NCBI GenBank assembly: GCA_963971285.1
Contig: OZ020257.1
Location: forward strand, 10,182,602-10,246,601
Direction of reading: 5' to 3'
DNA from: Astropecten irregularis
Taxonomy: Eukaryota > Echinodermata > Asteroidea > Paxillosida > Astropectinidae
Length of the DNA: 64,000 bases
A program made the translations under genes and the position numbers. Under the pieces are notes generated by a model that saw only the letters and a list, made by a program, of their open reading frames with translations, did not search any database and was not told the DNA's origin. This document shows positions 51,001 through 57,000 of this stretch, piece after piece; positions within the stretch are counted from its first letter, which is position 1; each line of letters starts with the position of its first letter.

Positions 51001-54000
51001 TGGCATTCAGGGTTTTGCGTTTTCACGAACTGACGAATCGAGCGCGCGCAGTGACGAATCGCCGTGCTACCGTGTGTCAGTCATGGTTTTGCATTTTCAC
51101 GAACTGACGAATCTGTTTCGTAATGAGCAGCGTCTTAATTAATAAACAACTGCATATTAAAGTATGTTCAAGATCTCAAGTAACTCATGTCCTTGCCAAA
51201 CTTGCTAAAATTTTTGGGATTTGAAGCTTAAAAGTCGCCGAGATGGTGTTTTAAAAAAACGTAAAACTTCAAACGCGATTTTCTCAGTTCATAGTTTGCG
51301 TGGCTGTGTGTACGGATTCGTCAGTTCGTGAAAACGTCGTCGATATGCTCAATACCAGCTATTTCACCAGTTAAGAGTGTGATTCCTTACAACAGATTTT
51401 GGCACCTCCTATCACTGAATAATGGTACAGCCATCCTTGTAGTGATACGGACGTAACATTAGAAACCGTTGGGGGTTTCCTCGAATAAACTCGAAAACGG
51501 TAAAAAATCGGAAATTAATCACCATTTCCACGGGTAGAATATCGTTAAGTTTGAGAATGTATTTGTTTTATGATTTGCTACTTTTAACTGAACAAGAACT
51601 GCTCTTAAATGCCACTTTTACTTCGAAGACTTTTGTGGTGACGTAACGTGGTCGCGGACGTACTGTGTGGAAGCTTCTGGAAACCACGTGTCGTGCAAGC
51701 GTTAAAATAACACAGGTTCGATCTTTGACAAGTCTTATTTGTAAAGCGGTTTCTAAGTCCCCATTTTGGTGGCTTGGACGGGTTCAGTCTCGACGAAGAA
51801 TGCGTGCACAAGATAGTATAGAGCGACACGTGTTGCGGACGCAACAGAATGATCGCGGAAACCAATCCTGTCAGATTTGTAAGAACGAGTTATATCTTTG
51901 CTACCGAAATGCTTCAAGGAATGTCAATTTGAGGAAATGTAATTCTGATTTATAGTTTTCGAAATGGCTTCTTGTGATTTGAAATCATTTTCAAAATAAA
52001 GAAAAAACGACTCCCGTTTCGGACGTATCGTGTTTATAATGTACGGAAACCACCTGTTACGTCCGTAACCATTTACAAAATAGGGTGTCCTTCGAAATGA
52101 AAGGGGTAATAAACAAAATCAATAAAGGGATCGTAGAGGGTTCACACTGAATGTCAAGAAAAATTAATGTGCTATTTTGTACAATGATTCTTAAGCCAGA
52201 AATATGATTCATCAAATGACGATTTACTATGTCACAAAAACAACAATTTTTATGGTACCGGAAACCAGTATTTCATGAATTATTCTGACAAAAATGTTTT
52301 TCCAAATACAAATAAATTATGTTTACATAATACCTCTGTGCCTAATCCCTTGATGATATAAATTAGACGGCCTAAATATTTTAGCTTCCTGTGGTTTACG
52401 CCAACGTTTTCTTAACATGTGCAAAATAACCAGGTGTTCTCCAACTTCATGGAATGACCCATATCTGAATCTTGAAGTGATAAAAAGTTGAATTTTAACA
52501 TAATTGGGTCCCGACACAGTGTTGTTTTTTTCTGGTACACCCTGTATTTTTATATACCGTACAGACATGATGGTTCCTTCCAATGGCATGTTTGTGCGAC
52601 TGTGCGTACATACATGTACATGTATACATGTACATACGTGTACATGTAGCCTACATAGTAAATGGACAAGTTCTCAGAAATACTAGAGAGCAGATTCTCA
52701 GCATCATGATAGAAATCATAGTCCACTTCAGTGAATTACATATGCTACATGTAGCTCTGATGAGCAGTGAAACAAAATTACTCACCCCCTCAATTAAACT
52801 TCAGGCAATGATCACTGTACATTGGACATGGACATGCATGCATTTTCTACACACGTACTTCTTTCATATATGCACGATGCAAGGCAGAACTATTGATTTG
52901 TATTGTAAAAGAAACTGTACTAATTCCCAACATCAATATCCATACACTCATACACATTGTAATCTTATCTGCTGGCAATCCTCAATGTGATTTAAATTTC
53001 TTTCCTATAATAACCTAGTATATGGTATTATGTACATGTAACTTCTTTGGTAAATGTACATCATTACAACTTTTTATACAAGTAAACCATATCTACAATA
53101 CATGTACTAAAAATACTAAATCAGACACAAAGGATTTTCCAGGAAAGTGGTAAATGCACACATGCACAAATACACGTAGTAAGTAACCATAGAGCTACAT
53201 GTAGGAAGCTCTGACTTGTGAATGCAGATACCACAATTCCTGTGTATAAACCTACTTCCTGTAGTTAATTCTCTGAAAATCGACTACAATCATGTTAATT
53301 GCTGGCCAAGTCTCATCTTGGCCATGAAAAGCAGTCATGCCAGCAAATTACCAGTAATATACATAATTTACATTTATTTTATTTTTGGGATGAACATTAC
53401 ACGGAAAACAATAACAAAATGTTTACAAAAGGAATGGAACAGAAGAATACACAAGACATACAAAGAACAAATGAACAGTATTGAGCCAGCTCCCGCTGGA
53501 TTACCCAAAAGAAACATAGTTTCTGTTGGGGGGGGGGGGGGGCTCTCCAACTGGTTAAACAGGAAACCATAAGAACAATAATAAATATCAATTGAATATG
53601 CATATTAGGGCCTAATCGTAATGTGTACATGTACCGGTACACCTTGGGCCATTTGGTTTTATGTGCACTGTTCCTGCACAATTTGTTACACCATAGAGGA
53701 GGGAAGACCTTCCTTCATTTCTAGGGAAAGATTGAATTGAAGAATCCCTTTTACAAAATTATGGTTGAAACACCTTTGCAATATGCTACCAAGTACAGTA
53801 TGCATGTGTTTGTGTAACTTAACATATGTATTGTCTAATTTTCAAATCAGGAATTTCCTAAAACAACTACTATACTACCAAGGCTCATCATTCTCAAATT
53901 CTGTACACGTACAATTGTACACGTACATTTTATGTACATAGATAATGGTACATAAACAGCTATTGAATAAAAATACTGTGATCAATGCTAATATTTATTC

Positions 54001-57000
54001 TGCACAGGTTTGTAATGTAATACAGCACTACTGTAACTACAGGGATAATTAGGATTGAGTTCAATGTAAATTGTAGTAACATCACATCATTTGTGATAAA
54101 TCCAAAATGCTACAAACAGTACATGGAACACATTTTTACATACTGGAAAGCATTTATACTGTACACGCGTGTACCTGTATGTATACAGTGTACACGGTAT
54201 GTTTCTACAGTAATGATTTCAATTGTATATTTACTTACCTTCATTGGTATGTAAACCATTCTTCTACCAGCATGACCAGTAAAAGTAATGAACAATTTGA
54301 AAGTTTTAAAGGAACTTCCTGATTCCATAAAACATATCATGTGATCACATGGAATGTACAAGTTGTGTGCATATGTAGAGTAGACTGACATGACAATATG
54401 TATCCACCCTATGTGGCACCTTCCCACTGTACATGTATGGAGATTACTTGAACTTGAAGATTCTTGACATACCAGTACCAGTTACATGCACAAGTATGCA
54501 AACCCCTGAATATTTGTGTAAACACATAGCACACCATTGACACAATCCTCTACTATGTCTGTAATAATTTACATGTTTCACAATACACAGCTTGGATAAT
54601 GGTAATAAAGAAATTCAACTAGACATTGTGATTGTAGTAACAACCACTAGGTGTTCGGGGTCTCATTTCGTAGTGGAACTGTTATATGAACGTATGTTGG
54701 AATATATGAGATCAATCATCCCTCATATGATGGCATACTGAAACACATACATACACATAAACTGCGTGACTGTACAAAATACTTTGATCATGTTGATTGC
54801 TTATTTGTACATTGACTGACTGATTATGGAAATGGCGTCACCTTTAAATATATATAATATTGTTTGGACAATAATATGATGTGTTGCAGTTTTATTTTGT
54901 TTGGTTAAGACATATGGTTTACAAGTGACCATATCTCAACGTAAAGAAACTTAATTTTAGCCCATGGAGTTTAGTTGCAGTGTTTATGGAACACATTGTC
55001 ATTTGATAAAATGATGTACAATACTCCGCAACCTACATCGATAGCATTTCGATTAAGATTTGGTGCTGGTATTTTATGATATATAATAAGATTTACGTGC
55101 AAATATATCTATAGCAAGATGTAAACAAAGTTTTGAGTCACACAATTGGACATTACATGTACATGTACATGTTCTACACAGTGAAATTTTGTACATATAT
55201 AGTGTATGGGAAAAAGAGTCAATCGATCATCATTTTTTTGTACATGACCATATTTTCACGTAACACAATGTGAGAATAATTAAAAAATTCATATAAAATC
55301 AAGAGATGCCGTAAATGTTCATTTCAAATCTACGCTGTAAGAACTTTGTCTTGGCCTTTGTATGGTTAAAATTGACTGTTTAAAAGTGTATGAGGTGTAT
55401 CAAACTCCTGTGTTGAGACTATCATGTGTTTCCACTGAGACAATGTAATGAAGCACATTCCAATCACCTTGCAATGACTGCCATCTGGTACTAATCAGAG
55501 TCTCTTGTAATCACATTACAAGCAGTTTTCACTGGTGTACTCATGTAATTACTGAGTAAACAGTATTGGAATAATTCAGTAATTTTCCCTTTAAAAGAGC
55601 ATAACTTCCGGTTGAATGACGTCACAGATTTCAAACTTCACATACATGTCGAGGTACATTAGTGCTTTACACCTACCAAATTTGGCGGAAATTCATCGTT
55701 CACTTTCAGATTACGTAATCACTGTATGTCTTTAATCAACCGTAGAGGGCGCTATATAGCCCGCATGACGTCATTGTTTATATTTTCTGAAAGCCCAAGA
55801 CCTTCTCTATCTTTTACCCATTGAGGTTTTTTGTGCCCAAATCCTTCCGTTTTCGAGTTATTTTGAGTCAAACTTCAACTTCCGGTAACACCGGAAGTGG
55901 AGGACATTTGTACACAACATTGAATATATTAATTGTTGAGATTTACGTGTTGAGTAACATATGTCAATCTCAAAATCATAGGTCATGTGGTTCTCAAGTT
56001 ATAAAGCACCAAAGTTTTTCCTAAAAACGCGTGTAATTTGATACCCGATGACGTCATCATGACGTCAATCTTCTAAATACAACTTGACATCATGACCAAA
56101 GTTCCCACCAAGTTTCATGTCATTATCTTGTTCCTGTGACCAAGAAGTCCTGCGGACAAGTTTGGGAAGAAAAAAATAAAAAAAAGGAAAAAAAAAACTC
56201 GTACAATTACAATAGGTGTTCGGCTTGAACCCGAACACCTAATTACTATGTGTCCATAAATCTACAAGTTCATATATTAGCCTACCAGTAGATATAACAG
56301 GATACAAATTACATCATTATGACTCTGAACAGCCTGGGTTGGCAGGTCTTCGGGCAGCAGTGTTTACCCTAACCAACTTATAATGATTTAGTCTTTGTTC
56401 TATCCCATGTCAAGTCCATGGCCATAACTGTACTTGTTCCTCTGTTCATTGTAATGTTTGTATTGTTCATTGCCAAATAAATAATAATAATAATAACCAA
56501 ATACACTTTTTTCCACTGAACTTGACTGAAGCTATATTTTTATTCAGCAAAGTCACCAGAAACATGTCATGATGATGCAAATGTTATGTACCCATCATGG
56601 AATGAAACCAACATGTTTTCCTTATTATACAAAGCAATGTGCCACATTCCAATAGTGCATATGGTTTTTAAAATTGATTCTGACTGTAAAACAAGTCATA
56701 AAAACAGCTTTCACTTCCAAGCACATGGTACAAATCACTTTTCACAGACACATGTGATCTATCGTTTATTCCTGTCACTCAGACATGATTACCAATGTTT
56801 TATCTAGTATGTTTTAACTAGTATTATGATAGAGACATTACAGAAATAGGTAATTTCAATGGGGACAAAAAAGAATGTGCACCTACAATAAAGAATATTG
56901 TACATGTACCAGATAATGTGGCTACAATAAAATACAGGGTCTTAGGTTTTGGTCACAAATCAATGGTAATGACACTGAAACTGAAACTATGGTCTTTTTC

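Larger units (their letters stand above)
48206..52462. mobile_element. 4.3-kb element with ATGGGTCATTCCATGAAGTT termini
   Basis: Twenty-base perfect inverted ends. Recurrent GGAAACCA and GTTACRTCCGTAAC motifs lie in both arms (48,401; 48,771; 51,461; 51,675; 52,034; 52,259). The 50,180-51,347 foldback sits inside. No transposase-like ORF seen. Confidence 0.6.
46583..52546. mobile_element. Composite of nested inverted-repeat elements (6 kb)
   Basis: Left end TACAGGGAGTCCCCCAAAAA...CAACACT and right end AGTGTTG...TGGTACACCCTGTA are inverted and remain similar for about 85 bases (TTTATCACTTCAA.AT.CAGATATG). Within it, ATGTCTTGGCTATCAC (46,678) is mirrored at 48,178-48,195, and ATGGGTCATTCCATGAAGTT (48,208) is mirrored at 52,441-52,462. 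Confidence 0.65.

Noticed and set aside
50599..51107. Repeated 60-odd codon ORFs with Ser/Arg-rich units
   Set aside because: Frames of the 74-bp array and its inverted copy in the foldback; not conserved coding sequence.
56213..56245. Helitron 3' end (hairpin followed by CTAA)
   Set aside because: The hairpin touches the CTAA instead of lying about 10 bases before it, and the far end is an inverted copy flanked by TA, which fits a TIR element better.
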